DNA of 64,000 bases from Chlamydoabsidia padenii (lineage: Eukaryota; Mucoromycota; Mucoromycetes; Mucorales; Cunninghamellaceae). Made by a program: the position numbers and the translations under genes. Shown piece by piece: positions 42,918-55,056 of the stretch. Each line of letters starts with the position of its first letter. Position 1 is the stretch's first letter. The notes below the pieces were generated by a model. It was given only the letters and a program-made list of their open reading frames with translations, searched no databases and was not told where the DNA came from. The DNA is taken from positions 124,001-188,000 of the forward strand of contig JAIWND010000034.1 of the NCBI GenBank assembly GCA_025330725.1, read 5' to 3'.

Positions 42918-45900
42918 GATCATAAAAGTGATTTACCTGTTTACCCATCTGAGAACATGAGAAAAGAGAAGTGAAGTTTGTTAGTAAGAGAACATCCACC
43001 AAGACATTGTTGCCGTTGATTTCCTTACCTCGACTAATCTACTAAAGAGAGGTTTGTCAAGCCCCATACCCGAATTGTTATCATCCGCTTGTGTTGGAAT
43101 GGTAGGAGGTAGCTAATAATAATAATAATAATAATAAAGTTAATGATCTGACACACCCGTGTCCTCTATAACCGATATCATTTACCTGCTTTGGATCACC
43201 GATCATCACCATTTTGTTACACTGAAACCGGACAAGTGGTACCAAAGACAAAGGTTCCATCACTTGTGAGCATTCGTCCATCAGGATAAAGGGAAATGTT
43301 GATTCACTGAATATTTCAAAGCAGGAAGCACTGCACGTAGTACCTAGAAATAGTAAGAGAGTTGATATAGGGTAACAGATGATTAAATTGTTTGACCTAC
43401 TTACCAACAACATCAGCCTTGTGTAATTCAAGCATATTTTCGCATCTTCTGAATCGTTGTATAGCTCTTGCAATGTTATCTGATTCTTCATCCGAGTTGT
43501 GAGGGTCTTCCAGCATATGCTCCAGTTCCTTTAATTCTATGTGTATGTGCAAGATAGTCCAGAAGGACAAAATGTCGATTTGTTAGTACCTATTTGTGTA
43601 TCTACATCCAGTTTAGCATAGTATTTACCTTCGTTTCCCGAAAGTTTTGCTTTGACAGTATAAGGTAACAAACTCTTGGTGATCTTCTTTAAACTAATCA
43701 TATAAAGGTTAGCATATCAGTTCACATATCTTTTGGATGCATGACCCCCCCCTTTTTTTTTTCTTACTAACCTTCCAATTCGCACAAATTCATCATAGCC
43801 CAGCTTAACCAACATCTAAAATATAAATTGACAAGTCAGTTCCTATAAAGTCAACTAGAATCCCGACCATACCGTGAGAATCCGATCTACAGCAACATTC
43901 TACAAGAAAAAAAGGTTACGACATATGAGTAACAATTTTCCATGATAAGCAATGCAGCTTCAATATTTACCGTAAAGCAAGATATCATTATTTTAAAGTT
44001 GATTTGATCTTCAGGTTCCCGGTGTTGATTGGCAGAGTCAATGATTTGACGTAAAAAGATGATAAGGACAGCAGCCAAAAAACTATAATAGACGTAAATT
44101 ATAGAGTTAACCACTATAATAGACTACCACAGTAATCCAACCTACCTTTTACCAGACCCAAAGACACCTATCATCATCATAATAAAAAAAACCAGTATGA
44201 AAATGTTGGTTCAGTCGTATATATTATTAATCCTATGATATGAAACTTACCATGTACCAAGGTGATTGGTTCGTCTGCTTCTTCACTCCACCCCGGAGAA
44301 ACAATGATAGATTTTGCCACTGACCGAAGGACACTATAAAAGGGAACAAAAGAAGATGTTGGTATGACCATCAATCAAAATATAAAGGTACTATGTGTTT
44401 ACCTTTCTTGATCCACGTTAAGATTGTATAGCTGTGTAGTTTCATCAATCTTTTTCTTTATATCAATATTGTCATATGAAGTGAGTTGAATGACGGCTGA
44501 TTTTGGTTTATGTAGTTCGGGTTGCTTCTTTCGTTTTGACACTTTCAAAATGTTTGGCAACAAAGGAAGTCGATCCAAAGATGTTTCCAAAGAATCTATA
44601 AAGCATGTGTAAATATCAGATCCCGCATTTATGCAAAATGGACATATTTCAAATGCCGCTTTTTTTCAACCTTACCTATCATCATGAATTCCGTTCCCGC
44701 TGATATTGTCCGTAGAGCAAAGACAGTCGAATTTTCCATGCATATGCTACTGGCTACGCGAGTGTCCCGTGGAGTGATACATTCGATCTAATAGAGAAGA
44801 GAAGAAGAGATTAGTAAAATGATGGTAGGATGTAGGATTAAACAAGACAAACCTCGATGGTGCCGTTGGAGGAAGGACCATAAAATGTGCTTCGTGCCAA
44901 GAATGTTGTGCTTGCATCAAAAGCTAGGACTTTGGAAATCACCCATATATCATCTATGATGAATAAATGTTAGTTGCCATCATTTAACTTCAATCATGAT
45001 CCCATTACCTTTGCCGTATTTATAGGAGCTTTCGCGATTTCGTACCATGAGGGAGAGTGTTGAGCCAGTATAGGACCGACTGTTGCTACAGAAGAAGAGA
45101 AGGATAGATAGAAACAAGTTAGCGTATCAGTCTTTGAGATATAATCTTGTGGTTTACCTTTGTAACTGGCAGTTTTGATAAAAGCTTAAACCTTTAGATC
45201 TAAAGTGTCGTTCCACGCTATCAGGTTTGGCTGAGGATAGATTGGAATAATAGTGCAGAGCATTGTTCATAAGCATTATCTAATAAAAATAAAAATAAAA
45301 AACCTTAGTATCATTATCAGTATCCTATTCCACAAAGTAAAGTACCTGTAGATGTTCGTGTATCATTCTTTTAAAGACATCCTTGTATTGAGAAGCATTA
45401 CTCTAAAATCAAATATCAAGTTAGTATCTGTACCAAGCAATTAATATACCTTCATTCAACTTACAAATTGTATTGGCGCTACTTTGGATCTTTTTGGGAG
45501 TCGTTTGCTTTTCAATACAGCCATTGTTCTTTCCATGGTAGGGAATTGTAAAACAAGAGGTACAGATCTACATAAAAATAAAATTAACTTGTCAGTGCGT
45601 TGTCCGATACAGGTTTTGATTGTTTTAGTTCTTTCTTTTGCCTTACATTCCATCAACATATGGAACCTTGAATGGTTTTGGTGCTTGTCTGATTTCAATA
45701 AAAAAAAAATAAAAAAGATATTAAGATTAGTTGTAGGAGAAGGGATTCTGTACAAAGTGAGCAGGTACTTACGTGGATGTAGGAGCACGGGATGATGATG
45801 ATATTGATGAGCTTGTGTTAGATGTTGGAGCCATTGAAGATTCTTGTTCATCGACAATAACCCGTGAGGCAGGCATAAAGTTTGCTTGTGGCGATCTAGA

Positions 45901-47556
45901 ATTAAAGGGGATAGATTAGTAATAAGAATAACATCAGCCATTTCATTTTATTTTCTCTTCTTGATACTTACAAAGTATTTGCAGAATCTTGAATAGGAGC
46001 TGATGTTGCCACTGATCGAGGAGGTCCATTTGTGCCCTGTGGTGGATTGTTCATTAAAGACATCGATACAACGTCAGGGAAATGTACTGGTTGACCTGTC
46101 CTTTTCGATAGCCCTAGTCGCACCCGTTTGGGAGTAGTAATCTATAAATAATTGAGTTTGTTAGTTGATCAAATATTGTCTTCTTGGTATCATATTTACA
46201 TTGTTGCCGTTCGTTATCTTTCGTTTAGAATAATCAGTTTCTTGTGGCAATTGAGAAGGTGCTGTTTCTACAATTTGAATCTTTGGAGTGGATCGATTTG
46301 ATTGCTGGATGGGCTGTCTGGTTGTGCTATGAGTGGGTTCTTGCTGTCGTACTGATTGTTGGATTGGTCGCTGCTGCTCTGTAAGTCGTTGGTAAATTTG
46401 TCGGCCAGGTGGGTGCGGCAGTTTCATTGTATTTGACAAAAATTCCGGGGTATATTTGTGTAGGCTGGATGTTGATGTATTTGTCGGTATCGTGCTTGAT
46501 ATACCATTAAAATAAAAAGTTGCATTAGTAAGGACTTTTCTGTGCCTGACACCGATGCTGCCCCTTATCTTTTGTTGTTTCAATTACCTTGAAGATGACT
46601 TTCCTGGTGATATGGGTACTTGAGCTACCGCTAATGAGTCTGTGGCTTGATATTGTGATTGCTGGAGTTCTTTATGGGGCTGTACAGGTGATTTATAGAT
46701 TCCGGTTGTTGGTTCTTGTACAAAAGGTTGAATCCTCGGTGGCAGGCTATCAAAAGTCTGATGTTCTACTGGTTGTTGATCGTTTGTTGGTTGCTGATCC
46801 ATATGCATTTCTTCGGTTTGTTGATTGGTTGCACGGTAATGGGCTGCTGCTGTTCCAGGTTTTATGCGAGGTTGTGCTAATTTAGGTTGTTGGAATCCCA
46901 AATTGTTTCGTTGAAGCCGTCGCCTGACGAGTCGGTAATCATTATCAGCAGGCAGGGCACTTTCTGTCAAGTGATATGATTGGTTTCCTTGAGCCAAGTG
47001 TGTTGACACTACTGGTGTTGCTGCTGGTGTAATAGAGTTGCTCGGATTCTGCTGCTGTTGCTGCTGTTGCTGCTGTTGCTGCTGTTGCTGCTGCTGTTGT
47101 TGGTGAGGCATCGTTCCACCCCCAAGCACCGACTCTACTGTAACAATGTGCAGGGCGAAATCTATTTCATCGCCAACTTCAGGTGCACCAGTTCTTGAGA
47201 ATTTGCTATGGTTAAAGAGATTAGTTGTTACTGTAGTAGCTTGTATGCAAGTCTTACCTATCAATGTCGTAGCCTTTTTCGTCTGTCAATACAATCTAAA
47301 TGATATGGTAAAAAGTTGGATGAGACCACCATAACATGTTGTATTACTTTTTATGACATACTTTTCTATTGCCAGCGTAGTATGTGATCGTTCCTGGAAG
47401 AGAGAATTGAATAAATCAAGTAGAGTGAGTGAGATTATGTAAAGGTGAATAGTTTAACAATTTTATTTTACCGTCTTGCCATGTTTTAAACTTTTTGAGT
47501 TTCTGAGCAGTGAATAGGACACTAAACTGAGCATTGGTGGTTTGCTGATCAGCCAT
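41711..47556 (-). CDS. ZGRF1: ZGRF1-like SF1 DNA helicase with Mte1/Dbl2 (DUF2439) N-terminal domain
   Basis: This is a very intron-rich gene (about 30 exons, several under 30 nt) encoding about 1,200 residues. The N-terminal domain (FSVLFTAQKLKKFKTWQDG, TITYYAGNRKIVLTDEKGYDID, TGAPEVGDEIDFALHIVTVE) is the ZGRF1/Mte1/Dbl2 (DUF2439) fold. A long Q-rich linker contains MKLPHPPGRQIYQRL. The helicase shows VHGVFGSGKS (motif I), AVLIIFLRQ, MISCFTNVAVDRIL (Ia), GTTCSASCF, FILMDECSQVMEP (II), VMIGDPKQLPPT (III), MLRTQYRCHP (IV), STVDAFQGAEKEIIIL (V) and NVALTRARHLIVLGN (VI). I see no GRF zinc finger. Human ZGRF1 is a 5'-3' helicase that stimulates RAD51 strand exchange. The last exon ends at the TAG 41711-41713. 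Confidence 0.92.
47049..47102. repeat. CAG/CAA repeat encoding polyglutamine in ZGRF1
   Basis: About 18 consecutive Gln codons (mixed CAG and CAA in minus sense) directly follow the N-terminal domain. It is a length-variable tract by nature. Confidence 0.9.
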
Positions 47557-47942
47557 GGATTCGTTAAGATTGAGGTAAGGGAACAAGAAGTAGAAAAATT
47601 ACTTGAGCGCAGGCGAACCAAGAATAGTAAAACTATTCAAACCGCGACGCGACGTGTTCATTGATTTGGATGTGGATCCTTACAACAGATACTAAAAGTC
47701 AAAAAAATAGCTACAATGAATCAAATCTATATGTGATAGTAGCCATTCTATTAAAAGAATATGTGCACACTATCCTCGAACAGGATGGAATGTCTACTGT
47801 TTGCTTGGTCGCTGATAGTCACGGGACGATTTCTTTGAAGCCGGCGGAGTTCGCAAACCTAGTTTTTTAATACCCCTCCTCTCACTTTTTTCTTTTTTAC
47901 TCTTCTTTCACTTTTGATTATCGTATCGTTTCGTCTGATACT
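47557..47942. promoter_or_regulatory. Bidirectional promoter ZGRF1 / valyl-tRNA synthetase
   Basis: This 386-bp divergent region contains TTCAAACCGCGACGCGACG at 47636-47654, which combines the recurrent motif (GCGGTTTGAA in minus sense, 80 bp upstream of ZGRF1) with ACGCGA, similar to a cell-cycle MCB site. A GGCGGAGTT run is near 47842. A CT-rich tract precedes the synthetase ATG. Confidence 0.5.
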
Positions 47943-48862
47943 ATGGTGGCGTACTTCACTATAGGTCGATCCTTTCAACGGGTTTTCAATTCACCCACGA
48001 CGACGGTCTTGTTGCGTAAACCCAACACCACAATAAAACCGTACACAATGACTTTGGCGACGAAAACAGAGCGACATGTATCAACAGTGACAACAAAGAA
48101 ACCTACAAAACCTATGCTTCCATCTTACGATTCCAAAATGGTGGAACAAGGCTGGTACGAATGGTGGGAAACACAAGGATTCTTTACGTCAAGTAGTGCC
48201 GATTTTTATCCTCCCAGAGATAATAACAACAACAAACAACAACCTTTTACCATGATCACCCCTCCTCCAAACGTAACTGGCTCATTACATATCGGACACG
48301 CACTCACTTTTAGCATCGAAGACGCTTTGGTACGGTGGAGACGTATGAACGGGGATAATGTCAAATGGATTCCTGGTACTGATCATGCTGGTATTGGGAC
48401 ACAATCGGTGGTGGAAAAGATGCTCATGCGGGACAGGCAACAAACACGACATGATTTGGGTAGAGAGGCATTTGTGGGGGAAATCTGGAAATGGCGACAA
48501 AAGTACGGGGATCAAATCTTACACCAAATCCGACGAATGGGTGCTTCTGTATCTTGGGATGACGCTTATTTTACCATGGATGCTCCTCGATATGAAGCGG
48601 TACAAAACGCATTCATGCAAATGTTCAAGGATGGCTTGATTTATCGGGATACAAGACTGGTGAACTGGTGTTGTGCTCTTGAAACGGTTATCTCTGACAT
48701 TGAAGTAAGTAGCGAAAAGAAGAAAAAGAAAAAAAAAAGAAAGAAACTGATGTTCTTTGATTTTAATATAGGTAGATTATATCGATATACAAGGACGTAC
48801 GATAGTACCAATACCAGGAAAACCAAAAGGGTAAGTTGTTGAAATATATGCGCAAAATCTAA

Positions 48863-48949
<87 letters not shown>

Positions 48950-49922
48950 ATTCAGTGTTGAATTCGGTGTCCTTCATCAATTTACTTATCCTGTCCTAGA
49001 CCCTGTCCCTGGCGGTATTCAAAAATTGGCGATCTCAACAACAAGAATTGAAACCATGCTCGGTGATTGTGCAGTTGCCATACACCCTGATGATCCACGG
49101 TACAAGGTAATACTGATAGTAAATATATTTAAACTGTTCTAAATCTATTTAAATGTTATTCGACTTGCTCATATTATAGGAGCTACATGGAAAACAAGTA
49201 TATCACCCAATTCTCAAAAAATCAATACCAATCATATGCGATGACCAGTTAGTCGACATGGAATTTGGGACTGGTGTTGTAAAGGTAATGAAGACAAATG
49301 GAATGGTTATATGTGACAGAGAAGTCTAATGATTCTTTTTGATACAGATCACTCCTGCTCATGATCCAAACGACTATGCTTGTGCAAAGCGATACAATCT
49401 ACCAATCATCTCTGTATTCGACAAACTTGGGAAACTCAACGCCAATTGTGGAGTAGCAGAATATGTGGGTCAAGATCGATTTGATGTACGCGATGATGTA
49501 ATCAAACAACTGGAACAATTGGGACATTATCAAGGAAAGGATGACAAGCACATCATGCGAATTGCTATTTGCTCAAGATCGGGTGACATTATTGAGCCAT
49601 TACTACAACCTCAATGGTAAGAAACGAAATCAATCAGTCAAAATGTCATGTCTTTTTAACCTCATTTTTTGAGAATAGGTATATCAAGTGCAAAGACTTG
49701 GCGGGCATCTCCAAGTCTCAAGTTGAATCTGGGGCTATCAACATTCATCCTAATCATCATGAACAAGACTGGTATCGCTGGTTGGACAATATCCAGGATT
49801 GGTGTATCTCTCGCCAACTATGGTGGGGTCATGAAATTCCTGCTTATAGAATCGAGCTATTGAATCAAAAGTCACCACAAGAAGGTAAACCATCAGTCAT
49901 TCATATATTAGTACACTAATGC

Positions 49923-49962
<40 letters not shown>

Positions 49963-52348
49963 CTTCCAGAACTCTGGGTAGTAGGGATCGATGAAATCAA
50001 TGCAAAAAAGGAAGCTGTTTCCTTGCTTCAAAAAAATGGATATCCAGCAAACATTTCTTATACGCTCGTGAAGGTAAACATTCAAGAAAATGTATATCTC
50101 AGTATGTCATATTAACTTTAACTCTGAATATTGGTAATCATAGGACGAAGATGTTCTGGATACATGGTTTTCTTCTGGACTGTTGCCTTTGTCTGCTTTG
50201 GGATGGAAAGGGCCATCGGATAATCAATCTTACAAGGTAATATTAATACATTGTTTCTGTGTGGGGAAGTTGCATGCATGTTTATTCTGTTTATTTATAG
50301 GATCGATACCCACTTCAAGTTATGGAAACTGGCTACGACATTCTCTTCTTTTGGGTGGCTCGTATGGCGATGCTCTGCAATCACTTTGTCAAGTCACCTC
50401 CATTCCAAGATGTATACCTTCATGGCATGGTAAGTTGATGGGGGTGGAATGATAGAATTACAAGTCCTCATGCTTTTATTAATATAGGTACGAGATGCAC
50501 AAGGTCGGAAGATGTCCAAGTCATTGGGTAATGTCATTGATCCCCTGCATGTGATAGAGGGTGTGGATTTGGACACATTGAAACGGAATCTCTACTGTGG
50601 TAATCTTCCTGAAAAGGAAATTAAAAGGTAACGCGGATTCGGGGAAAAGTAGCGCCGAAATTAATATGTATCCTGATTTGTTACTTTTTTAACTCTCCCC
50701 GTTTATAGGAGTATACAAAACTTAGAAAAGGAATACCCCAATGGTATTCCCTCGTGTGGCACTGACTCTTTAAGATATGCTTTGATTGCTTATACTCAAC
50801 AGGTAAAAGAAGAAGATGTGTATATTAAAGCGGTGGTTAAATTTAAACTCTTCCTTCTCTTCTCTTTGATAGACACGACAAATCAATCTCGATATCTCGA
50901 ATGTGATTCAGACTTCTCACTTTTGCAACAAATTATGGAATCTTTTCAAGTTTGGTCTCAGCAGGTTGGAAAATGGCGAAGCGGCACCACATATCACATC
51001 ACCAACAACCTCGGAACTATCCCTTGTCAATCGGTTTATCCTCTCTCGCATGGCTGACACTATATCCAAGTGCCAACAAGGGTTTGAAAGCTACCGCCTC
51101 TTTGAAGCTGCTGATTCGGTGCGTCGATTCATCGTAGAAGACGTGTGCGATGTATATGTGGAATTTGCAAAAACAAGTCTTAACAGTAACGACGTTGATT
51201 TTCAAGAAAAGGTAAAAGAATCATCCCTCCTCTATCCGATCCTATCACATGATCAATTATTAACCCCTTCTTTGTTGTATTATACTATTGGTAGGCGACT
51301 ACACTCTCTATACTACAATCATGCATGAATGTATCACTTCGTTTGGCTCATCCATTTATGCCATTCATCACAGAGGTAAGTATAGATAATTAATTGATAT
51401 AGTCAAAGTAATTAACCGATCCTATCTTTGAAACATCTAGGAATTGTGGCAACATATGCAAACCATGGTACCACAGTCAACTGTATCCAACGGACCGCCA
51501 AGTATTATGCTCGAGCAGTATCCAACTCCTGATCATTTCTCCACCTACTATGATCAAGACGTTGAAAGACACTTCAAGGTAACAAACGACATACATGATA
51601 CATAAAAGAAATGGCCTGATAAATATATTTTTTATTTATTTGGTCATAGGTTGTGCTATCTATCATCCATGCCTCCAGATCATTGCGACAAGTCCATCAG
51701 ATCAGTATTGGCAAAGAACTCCCATTTGTCATTTGGTGTGACGATCCTAAATTGAATGATCCTTGCGGCCCATTACAACTCTACCTCAACGATATCAAAA
51801 AGTTTGTTAAAGCATCATCCATACAGATCAATAATGACAATGTAAGTAAAACTATCAATACACACAAGTTGATCCTGTTTTGAACCAACCAACTAACCCC
51901 TTCCCTTTTCTCTCTTTGTAGAACCCTCCTGCTGGACAATGGACAACTAAAGCTATTGATAACAATCTCAAGATATCAGTTCCCACAGCCGACATTATTC
52001 ACGCCCAACTGGAGCGCGCTGCTACCAATGGATCTGATATACAATCTGCCATCGATGTAAGGAAAAAGCAACTCAACAAGAAATTAGCCAAGGCGGAAGC
52101 GGATCTACAAAAGCTCAAGAACAAGATGGCCAAAAGTGGTTATGATCAGGCGGTGCCTCCTGCAGTGAGGGACAAGAACAGGTAAGGATGTGTCAAAATC
52201 GATCCGAAGACGGAGGAAAGGTCGGAATGGAAATTAACTCATAACTTTACTTTTCGACTTTACTAGGAAACGACTACAGATGTTAGAACTAGAATTAGAA
52301 ATGTTAGAAAATGATTTGATCGTGGTGTCAAGGATAAAAATAAACTAG
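47943..52348 (+). CDS. VAS1: Valyl-tRNA synthetase, probably dual-targeted
   Basis: Seventeen exons encode about 1,060 residues of a complete class I ValRS. Seen in order: [20 protein letters not shown] (HIGH box), [14 protein letters not shown] (Val-specific), CP1 editing domain with [19 protein letters not shown] and [61 protein letters not shown] (KMSKS), the anticodon-binding helical domain, and a C-terminal coiled coil ([20 protein letters not shown]). The N-terminal 35 residues ([20 protein letters not shown] then TVLLRKP) look like a mitochondrial presequence, and Met36 (48048) begins a start suited to a cytosolic form. This resembles yeast VAS1, where two starts serve both compartments. 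Only one ValRS is in the window. Confidence 0.96.
48865..48946. repeat. (CT)n microsatellite in VAS1 intron
   Basis: About 41 uninterrupted CT dinucleotides occur in the second intron, a few bases before the TTCAG acceptor. It is again an expanded pyrimidine tract at a 3' splice site. Confidence 0.95.
49925..49962. repeat. Poly-T tract before VAS1 3' splice site
   Basis: A run of 38 T is followed directly by TTCTTCCAG acceptor sequence in an internal intron of the synthetase gene. Confidence 0.9.
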
Positions 52349-52977
52349 ATGTATGATTTGTTGGTATAATGATATCTGTATGTGTGATCTTTCGGCGTAT
52401 TGACCGCTGTTTGTAATGTCGTTTACTGTTATGGTAACAGGTGCCGAAATTTTGATGGACCGTTCGTGGAAATCGGGGGTTGAATTGTGGTGCCGAATTC
52501 TAATTCTTTTTTATTGGTGGGCCACAGGGGTAACCTAAAACTATGATTTACTATCGTATTTTTTGTGGTTTGGCTTTCTGTATCACCAGACACTGCGGCG
52601 GGCCGAATATTACACTCTTTGAACAAATGGTTTAATGTTTTCTTAAGAGTAGATATTTGCTTCATTTGTGTTTGACATTTGGTAATTTCCAGTTGATTTT
52701 GATTTGTATCTGATGGCTATATATTATGTTACATTGGGGATTAAGTGAAATAAAACGTGGTGCTTTTGGGATCGAGATCAAGTGGACAGATCAAGAAATG
52801 CTTGTTATCTTACTGGTTGGGTTCCACGCGCGCACTTAAAAAATTACTTTTATTGGCTCGGATTTCGGCGCAATGTATGTTCAAACCCCGCTTTAATTTT
52901 TGTATAAAGAAAGCCCTTTTCTTTCCTTTTTGTTCCTGTTTTCTTTCTCTTACCAAAATACTTTTATAACAACCATA
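52349..52977. promoter_or_regulatory. VAS1 3' flank and ABCB2 upstream region
   Basis: In this 629-bp gap, TTCAAACCCCGC at 52880-52891 (minus-sense GCGGGGTTTGAA) lies 86 bp before the ABCB2 start. A second related site, TCGGGGGTTGAA, lies at about 52473-52484. A CT-rich tract precedes the ATG. A minus open frame at 52429-52665 has no recognisable features and was not called. Confidence 0.45.
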
Positions 52978-53565
52978 ATGACGGGATCACCGCCTTCGTC
53001 AACACACGGTGAACACACAACACATACTATTGTCACCACTGCAGCGTCTTCCTTCAATGAGAAGCTTGCGTCTGACATGGAAGAATTACCAATTCAACAA
53101 CTGCCTTCAACCGACGACGACTCAAACGACAAATCAATTGACAAGAAAAAAGGTGGCAAGAAGAAGAAGGAAAAAAAAAAGAAGGAACCAAGTGTGCCTA
53201 TATATCGCTTGTTTCGTTTTGCCTCTGCCTCTGATAAACTCATGATTGCATGTGCCATTATCTTTAGTTGTGGTATCGGTGCCATACAGCCTGCTACTAT
53301 TATCATCTTTGGTAACTTCCTGGGACAGGTAAAACTTAATTTCATCACTACAAGGCAACACATTATCTGACTTTTCTTATATATAATGTAGGTACAATCT
53401 GTCTTTGCTGGACCAGCGCTTACTGGTGAGTGCGTCCCCTCTGGCAATGGTCTTGCAATGACGCAAGGGTTGATTCTCACTTTTGTCTATATGGGCACTG
53501 CTGTCTTGATTGCTGCTTATCTTACTAATGCCTTCTGGGTTTTCACTGGTGGTAAGTATTAAACA

Positions 53566-53597
<32 letters not shown>

Positions 53598-55025
53598 CTT
53601 TGATGACTCAAACTTCTTCTTCCTTTCTTCCTTAGAACGACAAACTCGAAAAATACGTACTGCTTATGTCCATGCTATCCTCCGTCAAGATATGGGCTGG
53701 TTCGACAAGGCCGAAGAAGGATCTTTGACTACCAGACTGGCGGCTGACACTCAACTCATTCAAGACGGTATCTCTGAAAAGTTTGGTCTCTTCATTGCAG
53801 CATTGGCTCAATTCCTAAGTGGTTTTATTATTGCCTTCGTTAAAGGATGGAGACTGGCTATAGTGATGCTGTAATGTTTCCATGATAACCAAACACTATT
53901 TACACGGTTTACTAATCTTTTTTTTTATCCCTCTCCTTCTAGAGCAACGATGCCACTTCTTGCAGGAGCAGGTGCTGCTATGGGATACTTGATTACGAAA
54001 CATACATTGCTTGCTCAAAACGCTTATGCTGATGCTGGTGCTGTCGCTGAACAAGCTTTCTCTGGTATCCGAACTCTTTCAGCCTTCTCTATACAAAATC
54101 GATTCTTCAAACGCTATGATGAAGAACTAGTCCACGCTCGTAGGGCTGGTATTGCTCGTGGTCGTGTCCTTGGTTTCGGCTTTGGTACTTTTATGTTTAT
54201 TCTCTTCTGTACCTACGGTTTGGCATTCTGGTACGGTTCTCAATTGGTGATGCGTGGTGAATTTGACGCTTCGCAAGTCTTGGTTGTCTTCTTTGCTATG
54301 ATTATTGGTGCTATTGCTCTTTTACAACTTCCTCCCAACATCTCTGCTGTCTCAAGTGCTTGTGGTGCGGCGTACAAGATCTTTGACACCATCGACCGGG
54401 TACCTGAAATTGATTCTGATTCCAAAGAAGGCGCCCAACCTGATCACATTAAAGGTGAAATCGAATTCCGTGATATCAAGTTTGCATACCCAACTCGTCC
54501 TGACATTACCATTCTCAAGAAACTCAACCTCAAGGTGTCTCCTGGTATGACGGTGGCATTTGTCGGTCCATCTGGCTCGGGCAAGAGTACCTCTGTGTCT
54601 CTTTTACAACGCTTCTACGATCCCCTCGAAGGTCAAGTACTCCTGGATGGTAAAGATTTGAAGGATTATAATGTCGCCTGGCTCCGTCGTCAAATTGGTG
54701 TGGTCTCTCAAGAACCTGTGCTCTTCAACATGTCCATCAAGCAAAACTTGCTCATGGGTGCCACTCGCGAAGTGACTCAAGATGAAGTGGTGGATGCTTG
54801 TAAAAAGGCCAATTGCCATACTTTTATCACACAACTGCCCTTAGGATATGATACTATGATTGGTGGAACTGGTTTACTCTCTGGTGGTCAAAAGCAACGT
54901 ATCGCCATTGCCCGTGCTATTTTGAAGAACCCTTCTATTCTCTTATTGGACGAAGTAAGTAGGGAAATGCAAATCAACTTTATGACAAAAACCCAATCTA
55001 ACTTCTCTTTCTCTCTCTCTCTCTC

Positions 55026-55056
<31 letters not shown>

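Noticed and set aside
52429..52665. 78-codon minus-strand frame between VAS1 and ABCB2
   Set aside because: No recognisable features. The interval looks like flanking and promoter DNA and no motif or splice signals support a gene there.
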